A DNA stretch of 64,000 nucleotides from Chelydra serpentina (Eukaryota > Chordata > Testudines > Chelydridae): assembly GCA_037349315.1 (NCBI GenBank), contig JBAIAC010000051.1, positions 26,014,001 to 26,078,000 on the forward strand. The letters are read 5' to 3'. The notes under the pieces are model-generated. The model saw nothing but the letters and a program-made list of their open reading frames with translations, was not told the DNA's origin and did no database searches. The translations under genes were made by a program, and so were the position numbers. Positions 54,541 to 64,000 of this stretch are shown piece after piece (positions within the stretch are counted from its first letter, which is position 1; each line of letters opens with the position of its first letter).

Positions 54541-54826
54541 GGGCTGGTCTACACTAACCCCCCATGTCGAACTAAGATACGCAACTTCAGCTACGTTAAT
54601 AATGTAGCTGAAGTCGAAGTATCTTAGTTCGAACTTACCTGCGGTCCACACGTGGCGCGTAGGCTCCCCCGTCGACGGCGCTTACTCCTCGCGTCGAGCT
54701 GGATTACCAGCGTCGACGGGGGAGCACTTCCTGGTTCGATTTATCGCGTCTAGACAAGACGCGATAAATCGAACCCAGAAGATCGATCCGACACCTCCGA
54801 TCTATCCGGTAAGTGTAGACTAGTCC
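54541..54826. mobile_element. Three-hairpin MITE, Harbinger-like (copy 2)
   Basis: GGGCTGGTCTACACTA at the left and GTGTAGACTAGTCC at the right form the terminal repeats, flanked by exact TCA triplets (54538-54540 and 54827-54829). Three internal hairpins follow one another: ACTTCAGCTACGTT with AATGTAGCTGAAGT; CTCCCCCGTCGACG with CGTCGACGGGGGAG; and TCGATTTATCGCGTCTAGAC with GACGCGATAAATCGA. It is better preserved than copy 1 (628-917) and is non-coding. Confidence 0.88.
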
Positions 54827-54889
54827 TCAGTCCCTGACTTTGTCTTCTACAGGAGCTGTATGGAAGTCACAGCAGGCCTGGTCATGCAC

Positions 54890-55072
54890 AGTGCATCAAT
54901 TTGTTCCAGGGCTTGCCAGGGCTGAGCCCCGGCATCTCTAGGCTTGGCAGTTCATAGCCCCGGCACCTCTAGGCTTGCTAAGTCAGTTATGAAAGTAAAA
55001 AACTTGCTTTAGCCCAAGCACCTAATTCCTTGAATCCCGGCACCTCTTTCATTACAAATGAAGCACTGGAGC
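54890..55072. repeat. Unclassified repeat with duplicated CCCCGGCA motif
   Basis: AGCCCCGGCATCTCTAGGCT is repeated about 33 bp later as AGCCCCGGCACCTCTAGGCT. The segment ends CATTACAAATGAAGCACTGG. It looks like one end of a hAT-like element, but no convincing 8-bp duplication was found. Confidence 0.4.
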
Positions 55073-55079
55073 TGCAGTT

Positions 55080-56690
55080 ACCCCATAGCTCATAGATGTG
55101 GGTGAGAGACAAACAAGTGCTGTCAACTCACTTGAAATAGCACTGCCCTATAGCACCTGGCTGCAGAGATAATAGCTCTGTATTAAATGGGCAATGTACA
55201 TCTTGGGAGGTGGTCAGACAGGCTGCACATGCTCTTCCATTGCCAATGAGTCTAATAACTATGGGCCACTTTAAAATTGACTTTTCTTTGATTTCCTTTA
55301 AAAGGCAATGAAGAGGAGGTAGTGTATCCCTGGTAAGCAGCAGCTTTTAAAACATAGGGCAACAGAGGGAAGAAATCTTATGTGTGCCTCTTCTCTCCCC
55401 ACATTTCTGCTTTCTACCATAACTTGGAAATGGAAAAGGATTCAAAAGTTAGAAAAGAATCTGTGCTCTGCTATTTGGATACTAGTCTGAGCTGTCCCTG
55501 AGTGTGGAGTGTTTGGATCTGGGGATTTCTTCTCAGATGTATTTCTAGCAAAAATTTTAAAAAAACTAAGAAAAAAAGTTAATTAAACCTTTAAAAAGTT
55601 GTATTTGATTTTTGGGCAAATGTTGAGGGTCTTCTTGTTTTAATTGAGCCTCTTCACTCATCCCTAATATCAAATTGAATACACTGTGCATTAAAATATT
55701 CAGTCCCCTGTGTTGTCTGAATAGTGCCAAGAATTGCCAGTGAACTACTAAGAAAACAGTGTTGGAATATGAGACAAAAACCTAGAGAACGTAATCATAA
55801 ATGCGGAAGAACTCGGTTTGCACTTTTTTTATTTATAATGTTATTGTATTGCAAATCAGTTATTTGTGAAGTACAGTCTTTCTAACATCACAAATATTGG
55901 GAGTTTTTCAGTAGCCCCTTTGGGAGCTCACTTGTATTAACTCCAAATTCTTCTGCATGCTTCTCTCAGCAGAAAATACAGTTAGGCAAAGCTGTGAATT
56001 TGAGACAGCACCATAGTAAAATTTAAAAAAAGACCTCAGGAAGGCTTTGGATGCTTGATAGTAATCAAATCTATTGCAGAAAAGAAACTCAGTGCTGCTT
56101 TCTTTATATATCAACATAAACATCCATATTTTATTGCACCAAGAAGAAGAAAGCATGATGAATCAGCAGGAATTTCAGGAGTGGGGCTCAGATACAATAA
56201 CCCACCCTGTCAGTGCTTCCTTCTCATGAAGAGTAACCCCCATCTCTCCACAAAGCAGTACATCTTTCACCAAAAGAGTCTACTCAGCCAAAATCTGGAA
56301 GTGGACCAGTACTCAAGCAACCAGCAATGGTCAAATTATTTCCATCTCCCTCGCTCTCTGAGCGGGGATATCGATTGCTGTTTCTTTAACAAACTGACAG
56401 GAGCTGCGGATTACAAGATCTCAGATTCTTGCTTCCTCATTTGTTGAGGGGAGATATGGAACCATATTACCTCGTGGAGGGGCAAGAGGTGTGAAGAATG
56501 CACAATGCTTCTGTGACTGGATCCCCGGGGTACAACCTGGATTTGTGAGACCACTGTGCTCCCTTAATTCTCCAGCCCAGACTGTCTCTCACAGTGTTTT
56601 GCCAGTGACAAGCAGCGTACCCCTCTAGACTCTGCTTTTGCTCAGCCACCAGCATGCAGAGGCACACCCAGCCAAGTTGCATGAAGGCTC
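55080..56690. other. Non-coding stretch without a recognisable gene
   Basis: AT-rich. The longest frame, 130 residues at 56055-56447 (plus), has no recognisable feature, no splice context and no similarity to any family I know. It is probably chance. Confidence 0.4.
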
Positions 56691-57560
56691 CCCTAGCCCC
56701 TCATGAACCATACACAGGGAAATGCCAGCAAATCTCCCAACCCCCCAGCCATGTACCCTAGGAGTATACCGTCATGCACTGCTCAAGACCTTCTCTTGAG
56801 CAATGCAAGTTTATTAATTAATTCACCACTTCGTCAAAGGAAAGTGGACCAGCCTTTGTAACCTGAGCAGAATCCCCAAGCACTTTAGAAAAACTCACCG
56901 GTAAGGATAAAATATTAAAATAAGTTTATTGACAACAAAAAGATAGATTTTAAGTGATTATAAGAGGAAGGCATAAAAGATCAGAGATAGATACCAAAGC
57001 AAATGAAAAGTAAGCACACAGTCTAAATCTTAAAACGTATAGACTAAGCACTATTTGGATCAAGCAGTTTTTCTCACCCCACTGGATGTTGCAGGTAGGT
57101 TACAGTCGTTAATACACAGGCTTTCCCTTTAAGCCTGGTCTCCTCAGTTCAAGTTTTTATCTTCCCAGCATTCTTGTTGCCTTCAGTATAGGTGGGGGAG
57201 GAGAAAGGTAAAAGCATTATGCCACTGTCCCCTATTGGAAACCCTCAGTCCATGTTCCTGGAAAACACAATCCCAGACATGTCCTGGTGGGTTTTCCTGA
57301 ATCCTAGAGTTGAGCAATCCCCCTGGTGTGGTCTTGTGCAACTGAGTCATAGAATTGAGCAATCCCCATTGTGTGGTGCTTGCACAACTGTCATTGAATT
57401 ATAAATCCCTTGTTTACTATTCCCTTGCTGGTCAATGGCTGGTGATGATTGTTCTATGCTCACCCGGGTGCTGGCCACCTCCTTTGTTCTTGTCACTGGA
57501 GAACTAGCAGTGGGTGGCTTCCAAATTTACAACATATTTCAATAACAGCCATACAACAAA
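56690..57560 (-). repeat. Unclassified LTR-like repeat
   Basis: AAATAAGTTTATTGACAAC (a poly(A)-signal-like TTTATT on the minus strand), AAAGATAGATTTTAAGTGAT and GAGCAATCCCC phrases fit a common turtle LTR-type repeat read on the minus strand. GAGCAATCCCC occurs twice (57313 and 57357). Boundaries and family are unknown. A similar opening appears at about 63420-63500. Confidence 0.3.
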
Positions 57561-57683
57561 ATATCATAATTTCATGCACACTAACAATATACGTATTTTG
57601 ACAGAACAATGGGTTTCAGCAGATCATGACCTTTCATGTGATATCTTATGTGGCATGCTTTGCGTGAAATATCACAACCATAT

Positions 57684-57822
57684 GGTTGTGAGTTCAATCC
57701 CTGAGGGGGCCATTTAGGGATCTGGGGCAAAAATTGGGACTTGGTCCTGCTTTGAGCAGGGGGTTGGACTAGATGACCTTCTAAGGTCCCTTCCAACCCT
57801 GATATTCTATGATATTCTATGA
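57684..57822 (+). mobile_element. tRNA-derived SINE with CR1 tail, 5'-truncated
   Basis: Only the B-box part of the head remains (GGTTGTGAGTTCAATCCC). It is followed by GGGGCAAAAATTGG and the CR1-type tail ending GATATTCTATGATATTCTATGA. The A box is missing, so it is transcriptionally dead. Confidence 0.9.
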
Positions 57823-58450
57823 ATGAAAATATAGGGGTTATAGAGTACTACTTTAAGATACAATGTGTCACAATGAAACCCCTTTGTGGGGTACAGGCAG
57901 CTCCCCCCATACACGAGTCCCATTCCTTAGGTTAGATCAGAAGGGGTTGGTCTGTGTGCGCCTGGGTGATTAGGGATGGAGTAGGCCTGCCAGCCTGATA
58001 TTTATCCCAGTAGGATAATGAAGCGACTGTTATGAGACTAGATTAATAAAGAATTAAAGGAGGGTCATATAATTAATGCAAATCAACATGGATTTATGGA
58101 AAACAGATCCCGTCAAACTAACCTGATAACTTTTTTTTTTACTAGGTTACAAGTTTGGTTGGTAAAGATACTAGTATCGTACCAGATTTCTGTAAGGTGT
58201 TTGACTTGGTAACACATGACTTTTGGATTTAAAAAAGCTAGAATGATATAAAATTAACATGGGACACATTAAATAGATTCAATTCTTGCCCCTATGCTAT
58301 TTATCATTTTTATTAATGACCTGGAAGAAAATAAACTCATACTAATAAAGTTTGCAGATGACACAGAAATTGGGGGAATGGAAAATAATGAAGAGGACGG
58401 ATCACTGATTCAGACTGATCTTCATTTCTTGGTAAACTGTGTGCAAGCGA

Positions 58451-58636
58451 GGGGGGAGGGATAGCTCAGTGGTTTGAGCGGTTTGAACATTGGCCTGCTA
58501 AACCCAGGGTTGTGAGTTCAATCCTTAAGGGGACCATTTAGGAATCTGGGGCAAAAATTGGGGATTGGTCCTGCTTTGAGCAGAGGGTTGGACTAAATGA
58601 CCTCCTAAGGTCCCTTCCAACCCTGATATTCTATGA
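58451..58636 (+). mobile_element. tRNA-derived SINE nested in the old CR1
   Basis: Full-length: GAGGGATAGCTCAGTGGTTT head, GTTGTGAGTTCAATCC, and CR1-type tail ending GATATTCTATGA. In the D-arm region GGTTTGAGC is followed directly by GGTTTGAAC, a small tandem duplication not seen in the other copies. CR1 coding text resumes right after it. Confidence 0.92.
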
Positions 58637-58695
58637 ATAGGTATTTTAATACAAATAAATGCAAATGGATACACCTTGGAACAAAGAATGTAAGC

Positions 58696-58899
58696 CAGTG
58701 GTTTTTAACCTGTGGTCCACAGACCCCCAGAGGATCTGCAGACTATGTCGAAGGGGTCCGTAAAAGGTTGTTGTTACCCTAGAACAATAGTTTTCAATCT
58801 GTGGTCCACAGACTATGTCTAAGATTCCCAAAGGTGTCCACACCTCCATTTGAAAATGTTTAGGGGTCTGCAAAGGAAAAAAAAGGTTGAAAATCACTG
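58696..58899. mobile_element. hAT element nested in the old CR1
   Basis: Begins CAGTGGTTTTTAACCTGTGG and ends AGGTTGAAAATCACTG, good inverted repeats. The flanking octamers are ATGTAAGC (58688-58695) and ATGTAGGC (58900-58907), one mismatch. A second end-like sequence (ATAGTTTTCAATCTGTGGTC) lies internally at 58786. 204 bp, no coding capacity. Confidence 0.92.
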
Positions 58900-59002
58900 A
58901 TGTAGGCCATACTTGCAGGATAGGGGACTCTACACTTGAAAGCAGTGACCCTGAAAAAGATTTGCTGGGGGTCATTGTGAATAATCAGCTGAACATGAGA
59001 TA

Positions 59003-60135
59003 CAATCATAGAATCTCAGGGTTGGAAGGGACCTCAGGAGATCATCTAGTCCAACCCCCCGCTCAAAGCAGGACCAACCCCAACTAAATCATCCCAGCCA
59101 GGGCTTTGTCAAGCCTGACCTTAAAAACCTCTAAGGAAGGAGATTCCACCACCTCCCCAGGTAACCCATTCCAGTGCTTCACCACCCTACTAGTGAAAAA
59201 GTTTTTCCTAATGTCCAACCTAAGCCTCCCCCTCTGCAACTTGAGACCATTACTCCTTGTTCTGTCATCTTCTACCACTGAGAACAGTCTAGATCCATCC
59301 TCTTCGGAATCCCCTTTCAGGTAGTTGAAAGCAGCTATCAAATCCCCCCTCATTCTTCTCTTCTGCAGGCTAAACAATCCCAGTTCCATCAGCCTCTCCT
59401 CATAAGTTATGTGCTCCAGCCCCCTAATCATTTTTGTTGCCCTCCGCTGGACTCTTTCCGATTTATCCACATCCTTCTTGTAGTGTGGGGCCCAAAACTG
59501 GATACAATACTCCAAATGAGGCCTCACCAGTGCTGAATAGAGGGGAATGATCACGTCCCTCGATCTGCTGGAAATGCCCCTACTTATACAACCCAAAATG
59601 CCATTAGCCTTCTTGGCAACAAGGGCACACTGTTGACTCATATTCAGCTTTTCGTCCACTGTAACCCCTAGGTCCTTTTCTGCAGAACTGCTGCCCAGCC
59701 ATTCGGTCCCTAGTCTGTAGCAGTGCATGGGATTCTTCCATCCTAAGTGCAGGACTCTGCACTTGTCCATGTTGAACCTCATCATATTTCTTTTGGCCCA
59801 ATCCTCTAATTTGTCTAGGTCCCTCTGTATCCTATCCCTACCCTCCAGCGTATCAACCACTCCTCCCAGTTTAGTGTCATCTGCAAACTTGCTAAGGGTG
59901 CAGTCCACACCATCCTCCAGATCGTTGATGAAGATATTGAACAAAACCGGCCCCAGCACCGACCCTTGGGGCACTCCACTTGATACCGGCTGCCAACTAG
60001 ACATGGAACCATTGATCACTACCCGTTGAGCCCGACCATCCAGCCAGTTTTCTATCCACCTTACCGTCCATTCATCCAGCCCATACTTCTTTAACTTGCT
60101 GGCAAGAATACTGTGGGAGACTGTATCAAAATACT
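59003..60135 (-). mobile_element. Young CR1 LINE, antisense inside the old CR1
   Basis: The 3' end at 59003 carries ATTCTATGATTG-like bases. The ORF2 frame is open from the 5' truncation near 60135 to the stop at 59084, about 350 codons with no break. It covers the middle and end of the reverse transcriptase ([24 protein letters not shown]) and the C-terminal region through DKALAGMI. Flanks ATACAA (left) and ATACTA (right) may be the target duplication. The endonuclease and N-terminal part are missing. Confidence 0.95.
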
Positions 60136-60765
60136 AGTGTGATGCTGTGGCCAAAAGAGCTAATGCGATCCTGGGATGCATAAATAGGGGAAAATTCATG
60201 TAGGAGTAAAGAAGTTATTTTACCTCTATATTTGGCACTGGTGCAACTGCTTCTGGAATATTGTGTACAGTTCTGGTGCCCACAATTCAAGAAGTATGTT
60301 GATAAATTGGAGAGGTTTCAAAGAAGAGCCATGAGAATGGTTAGAAAACATTCTTCATATTGATACTCAAGGAGCTCAATCTATTTAGCTTAACAAAGAG
60401 AAGGTTAAGGGGTGATTACAGTCTATAGGTATCTACATGGGGAACAAATATTTAATAATGGGGTCTTCAATCAGGCAGAGAAAGGTCTAATACAATCCAA
60501 GGGCTGGAAGTTGAAGCTAGACAAATTCAGACTGGAAATAAAGCATTCATTTTTAACATGACAGTAATTAACCTTTGGAACAATTTACCAAGGGTTGTGG
60601 TGGATTCTCCATCATTGACAATTTTTAAATCAAATTTTGATGTTTTTCTAAAAGATCTGCTCCAGGAATTATTTTTGGGAAGTGCTATGGCCTGTGGAAG
60701 AGGAAGTCAGACTAGATGACCACAATGGTCCCTTCTTGCCATGAAATTTATGAATCTATGAATTT

Positions 60766-62400
60766 ACACCCCCCATATTTCTATCAGCACATAAACGAGG
60801 GCATTTGTATGTGAGCAGGAGTGCTTGCTAATTATTATTTGCTGTTCCTTACTCTCTGTTACTCTGCATTTCTAGTTCATTAATCTCCTGTTTAAATGAT
60901 TTAATCAGAGAACAGGAATGATACCATATGATCTCAAGTGACCATCACACACTTTGGAGAAATTTACAGCAAACAAAGTGAACAGTACACAAACACCCGA
61001 TAGGGTGAATGTCCTTCACATAAACAAATGCTTGCAAGAAGCTAGTGCATTTGCAGAAAATAGGATTGGATCACAATCAGAAAAAGGACTAAATCGCTGA
61101 ATAATTAATTAATTCTTCCAGCTCTAATAGGAACAAGAGAACAGAGATTTGATCAAATGGAATAGCTGGAGTATTAGAAATGATATATTGTGAGGAAATA
61201 TTTTTAGAGTAGATAGATTCAATATATTTCAATGACAAATGATCTTATTAATTTTAAGTTTTTAATTGCATGGAGGCATCCCAAGGTGTATGTAGTTATT
61301 ATGAGATAAAACCACACCTCGAGGGATTACAACAGCACAACCCATTGACACAAGCCCTGGAGTGTCTTCATTCCTAATTATCAAAGCACAAGGGGATTCA
61401 ATTTCAGGGCAAAGAATAGTGATTAGAGGTAGCTAAATATGAATTGTTTAATAACCAAGTTGAGGCATCTGCTAAATAACTGATGCAGTGGACTCTCACT
61501 GTACAAAGTCATGCAGGTGTTATATACACGTTGTGGGGCCAGATTGTGAACCTCTTATACTGGCGAGCAGTTATGCGCACAAGTTGGTATGGGACTATTT
61601 GTGTAACTGCTCACCTGTGTAAGTGGTTACAAACTGGCCCCATATTTAGAACTTAAGAAAATAAATGAACACATCAGCCACATATCAGCAACAAACTCCT
61701 CTCGCTCTCTATGGTAAGTGTTGTGTTCAGTAATTCCTTAGGACGAGGAGTCTGACAGAGGTCTGCTTCATTTAGCGTCTACATAACATGAGCCTCAGCA
61801 CAACAGAATGACTCATTCCAACTAGCTCTTGCAAGAGCCTCTTAAAGGTACACTTCCCCACAGTATGGAGAACCTACCCCTTGCTCTGTTAGAAACTTTC
61901 TTTTCCCTCTGGGGAGCATCTAGCTCCAGCTTCACATTCTCATCAAAATATCTCCAAGGTTCCGGAACAGCTGCCAAGAAGGATTATATCTATTTACATT
62001 AATATAATTAGTGGTGTCTCAGAAACATTCCTCCATTGACATCAATGGGTCTCATCTTTCAGGATCTGTTCAGCTAGGATCAAAGGCTCGCGAGCTTCTC
62101 CTTTTGCTTTTATTGAATGGTTCTCTCTTTTTGTACAAACATCACACTCCTTCTCTCTTCGATGTTGGGATCTTTTTCCCCCTCCCTCAGTAGCTTTGCT
62201 CTCTTGCTCCAGGGTCTCAGGAGGCTTTGGGAACAAAGAGGCCAACAAATCAGATTGGTTACACCTACTGGTTGAGCCTGCAGCTGGGATATTGGGTTTT
62301 TATACACTAGAGTTTAATTTCTTTCCTTCTGTGTGAACTGCACAATAGCCCCCTGGTTCTATTCCCTGACAGCATATCAGGGTGGCTTCATCTTCTTCTT
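60766..62400. other. Non-coding stretch without a recognisable gene
   Basis: AT-rich sequence, short frames only, no repeat ends identified. Confidence 0.5.
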
Positions 62401-62499
62401 TGCCTTTTCTGAGTTTCAGTGGGAAGGAAAATAACATCAGGAGTAAGTACTAAACTTTCTTGGGGACCAATTGTGTGTGTGCATGGGGGGAAGAGAGGG

Positions 62500-63065
62500 A
62501 TTTGGTTTTCTGTGAGGGGGTGTCTACCCCGCACTGGTGGTGAAAGGGTTAACACAGCAGCCTGGTCACAGAGTAGACCAGGCATAAGGAGGTTGGTGGT
62601 GTTATAAACAGAGGTGGTCTGGAGCAGAGGGGTGACGTCGGGAGAGAGAGAAGAACCCTGAAATCTCTCTCTTGGCACTAAAGGAGTGGAGAAACCTATG
62701 GGGAAAATGGAAGGCTACTGCAGGGTGATGAGGAAGTCCAGGGAGGGACAAAGTGATCTCTGGCTGATCCTGACACAAGGGCAGGCACTGGCCAAACAGC
62801 CCAGGAAAGGGCTGGGGAAAAGGCCTGAAGAAAGGCTAGTGGCTGCTTGTCATACGGTCCCTGGACTGGAACCAGTGCAGTGAGTGGACCTGGGTTCCCC
62901 TCCCAGCCACTGGGAAAGTGGTGTGAAGCCCCTGACCTGAGGATGATATAAAATCCCAAGAGAAGAGTGTAAGGCACACGGGGCTGAGAGTCAGAGGCTG
63001 AAGGTCTGACATGAGATCTTGGAATCATTTGTTGGACTTTTGTTCATCTGACTTTTTGTTATTGG
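62500..63065. repeat. Unclassified LTR-like interspersed repeat
   Basis: G/A-rich text (GGGGTGTCTACCCCGCACTG, CAGTGAGTGGACCTGGGTTC, TTGTTGGACTTTTGTTCATC) resembles the repeat at 12420-13400 in composition and a few phrases. No coding remnant. Class is inferred. Confidence 0.3.
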
Positions 63066-63399
63066 AGAAAGGGGTGTGAGGAATGTGCGAGCTGGCCAGA
63101 AGGGCAAGTTGTGAGAAAAGGCAGACAGCTGCAGGGCCAGAGAGACTGTCGGCTGGCGTTCTGGGGGTATCCAGCATAGTGAGGCAGCTCGCTATCACTT
63201 ACCGTTAGCATGAGGCGACCTTGTTTGTGCCCACCATGGGTCAGCTCTCCACTGCCACCAGCCACAGGCAACACTGTCCCTCTGGAGGTTAGTGATAGGT
63301 ACAGCCCAACCCTCAAGCCCTTTATGTGTCCTCCTGGTCCACAAGACACCCACAGTATTCACAGATTCTCTGCTCCCATGGGAACAGTCCCGCCCAGCC

Positions 63400-64000
63400 T
63401 ACCAGTTACACCATAGATCACAGCTCCGCTTAACACACAGTACTTAGATACATTTATAGTGAAGACAAGCAAAAGTTTATTTAACAAAGTAACAGAGATT
63501 TGAGAAGTAGCAAGTAAAAGTGTTGAAAGCAAATGGTTACGTGTAAAATAAAATCATCACACACCTTCTAGAGCCTAGACTTATTTAATGAGATACTTCT
63601 TGTCTAATGAAGTTTCATTCATCCAAAGACTCAGCAGCATTTTCCAGTCTTTTTGGCTGTGACATTCCTTTCATAAGGCAGATGTCGCTGGCAGTACGTG
63701 TGCTCACTGAAGGCTGCTGAGTTTCCATGTGTGCCCCTAGAGATAGTCCAACCATCCACTGTCTCTACTTGTAAACAGACTAGCTCCCCATGCTGCTGGT
63801 TGGTTTCTTTTACCTTCATTCTTGTAGGTTTTGCAGACTTTGATTAGGAGCCGGGTGAATGTGTAAACAGGTCTCCATTGTGATACATACAATGCTCAGT
63901 ACATACAACCAGACAGAGAGAAGTGTTTATTACATGCTGCATGAACAGAACCAGTTTATCACCTTCTGATAACCTCTTAACTCACATGTGTTAAGAATAT
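63400..64000 (-). repeat. Unclassified LTR-like repeat, cut by the window end
   Basis: ACACAGTACTTAGATACATT, AGCAAAAGTTTATTTAAC and later TGTGATACATACAATGCTCA resemble the minus-strand repeat at 56690-57560 in layout. The TTTATT on this strand would be an AATAAA signal on the other. Family not assignable here. Confidence 0.25.

Larger units (their letters stand above)
58030..60765 (+). mobile_element. Old CR1 LINE, broken into four pieces by later insertions
   Basis: The pieces are 58030-58450, 58637-58695, 58908-59002 and 60136-60765. They read in order along the ORF2 protein: NQHGFMENRS, LFIIFINDLEENK, KFADDTEIGG, then KCKWIHLGTKN after the SINE, SSDPEKDLLGV and NNQLNM after the hAT, and [29 protein letters not shown] and a tail with TAGATGACCACAATGGTCCC after the young CR1. 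Many stops and frameshifts are present. The tail differs from the GATTCTATG type, so this is an older CR1 lineage. Confidence 0.9.

Noticed and set aside
56055..56447. 130-residue plus-strand frame
   Set aside because: No family motif, splice context or composition of a coding exon; I treat it as chance.

Overview
This is a vertebrate genomic window with no gene that can be assigned to the host with confidence. The repeats point to a turtle, probably a cryptodire. There are CR1 LINE 3' ends carrying GATTCTATG repeats, and tRNA-derived SINEs whose tails match the CR1 3' end (the turtle Cry I / Pol III SINE design). There are also PIF/Harbinger and hAT DNA transposons, several TIR elements of the TGTCTACAC type, and LTR-like repeats. 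Family names come from recognising motifs in the sequence; no database search was run.

The most substantial protein-coding content is a 5,115-bp PIF/Harbinger transposon at 19416-24530. It has 15-bp terminal inverted repeats and a TAA target duplication on each side. It carries two convergent genes: a two-exon Myb/SANT-like DNA-binding protein on the plus strand (19799-20324 joined to 21246-21787, 355 codons) and a DDE transposase on the minus strand (21908-23334). The transposase reading frame is split once, by a TAATG stop/start. Upstream of the transposase, in the same orientation, the element holds two tRNA-like modules with A- and B-box-like sequences. Two relics of related elements lie elsewhere: a transposase fragment at 37882-38026 and a Myb-like fragment near 47734-48150.

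Layout: 0-5 kb holds a three-hairpin MITE, a SINE, and a decayed Gypsy-type LTR retrotransposon whose integrase region is split by a small MITE. 5-12 kb is mostly unremarkable, with one clean hAT element. 12-15 kb has an LTR-like repeat and a local duplication about 2 kb apart. 17-18.2 kb has palindromic MITE, tRNA-like and Penelope-like insertions. 19.4-24.5 kb is the Harbinger element. 25.2-26.7 kb is a probable solo LTR followed by a SINE. 28.9-30.1 kb is a MITE split by CR1. 33-38 kb has SINE, MIR-like, hAT and CR1 copies. 40-41.3 kb has a hAT element and a fold-back element. 52.3-54.8 kb is an LTR-like repeat split by a CpG-rich hAT-like element, then a second three-hairpin MITE. 57.7-60.8 kb is a nest in which an old CR1 has been interrupted by a SINE, a hAT element and a younger antisense CR1. 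Two possible host exons (minus strand, near 14.8 and 45.9 kb) are weak guesses.

The repeats act mainly as a record of insertion order. The only pair of genes that would work together is inside the Harbinger element, where the Myb-like protein and the transposase are both expected to be needed for transposition.
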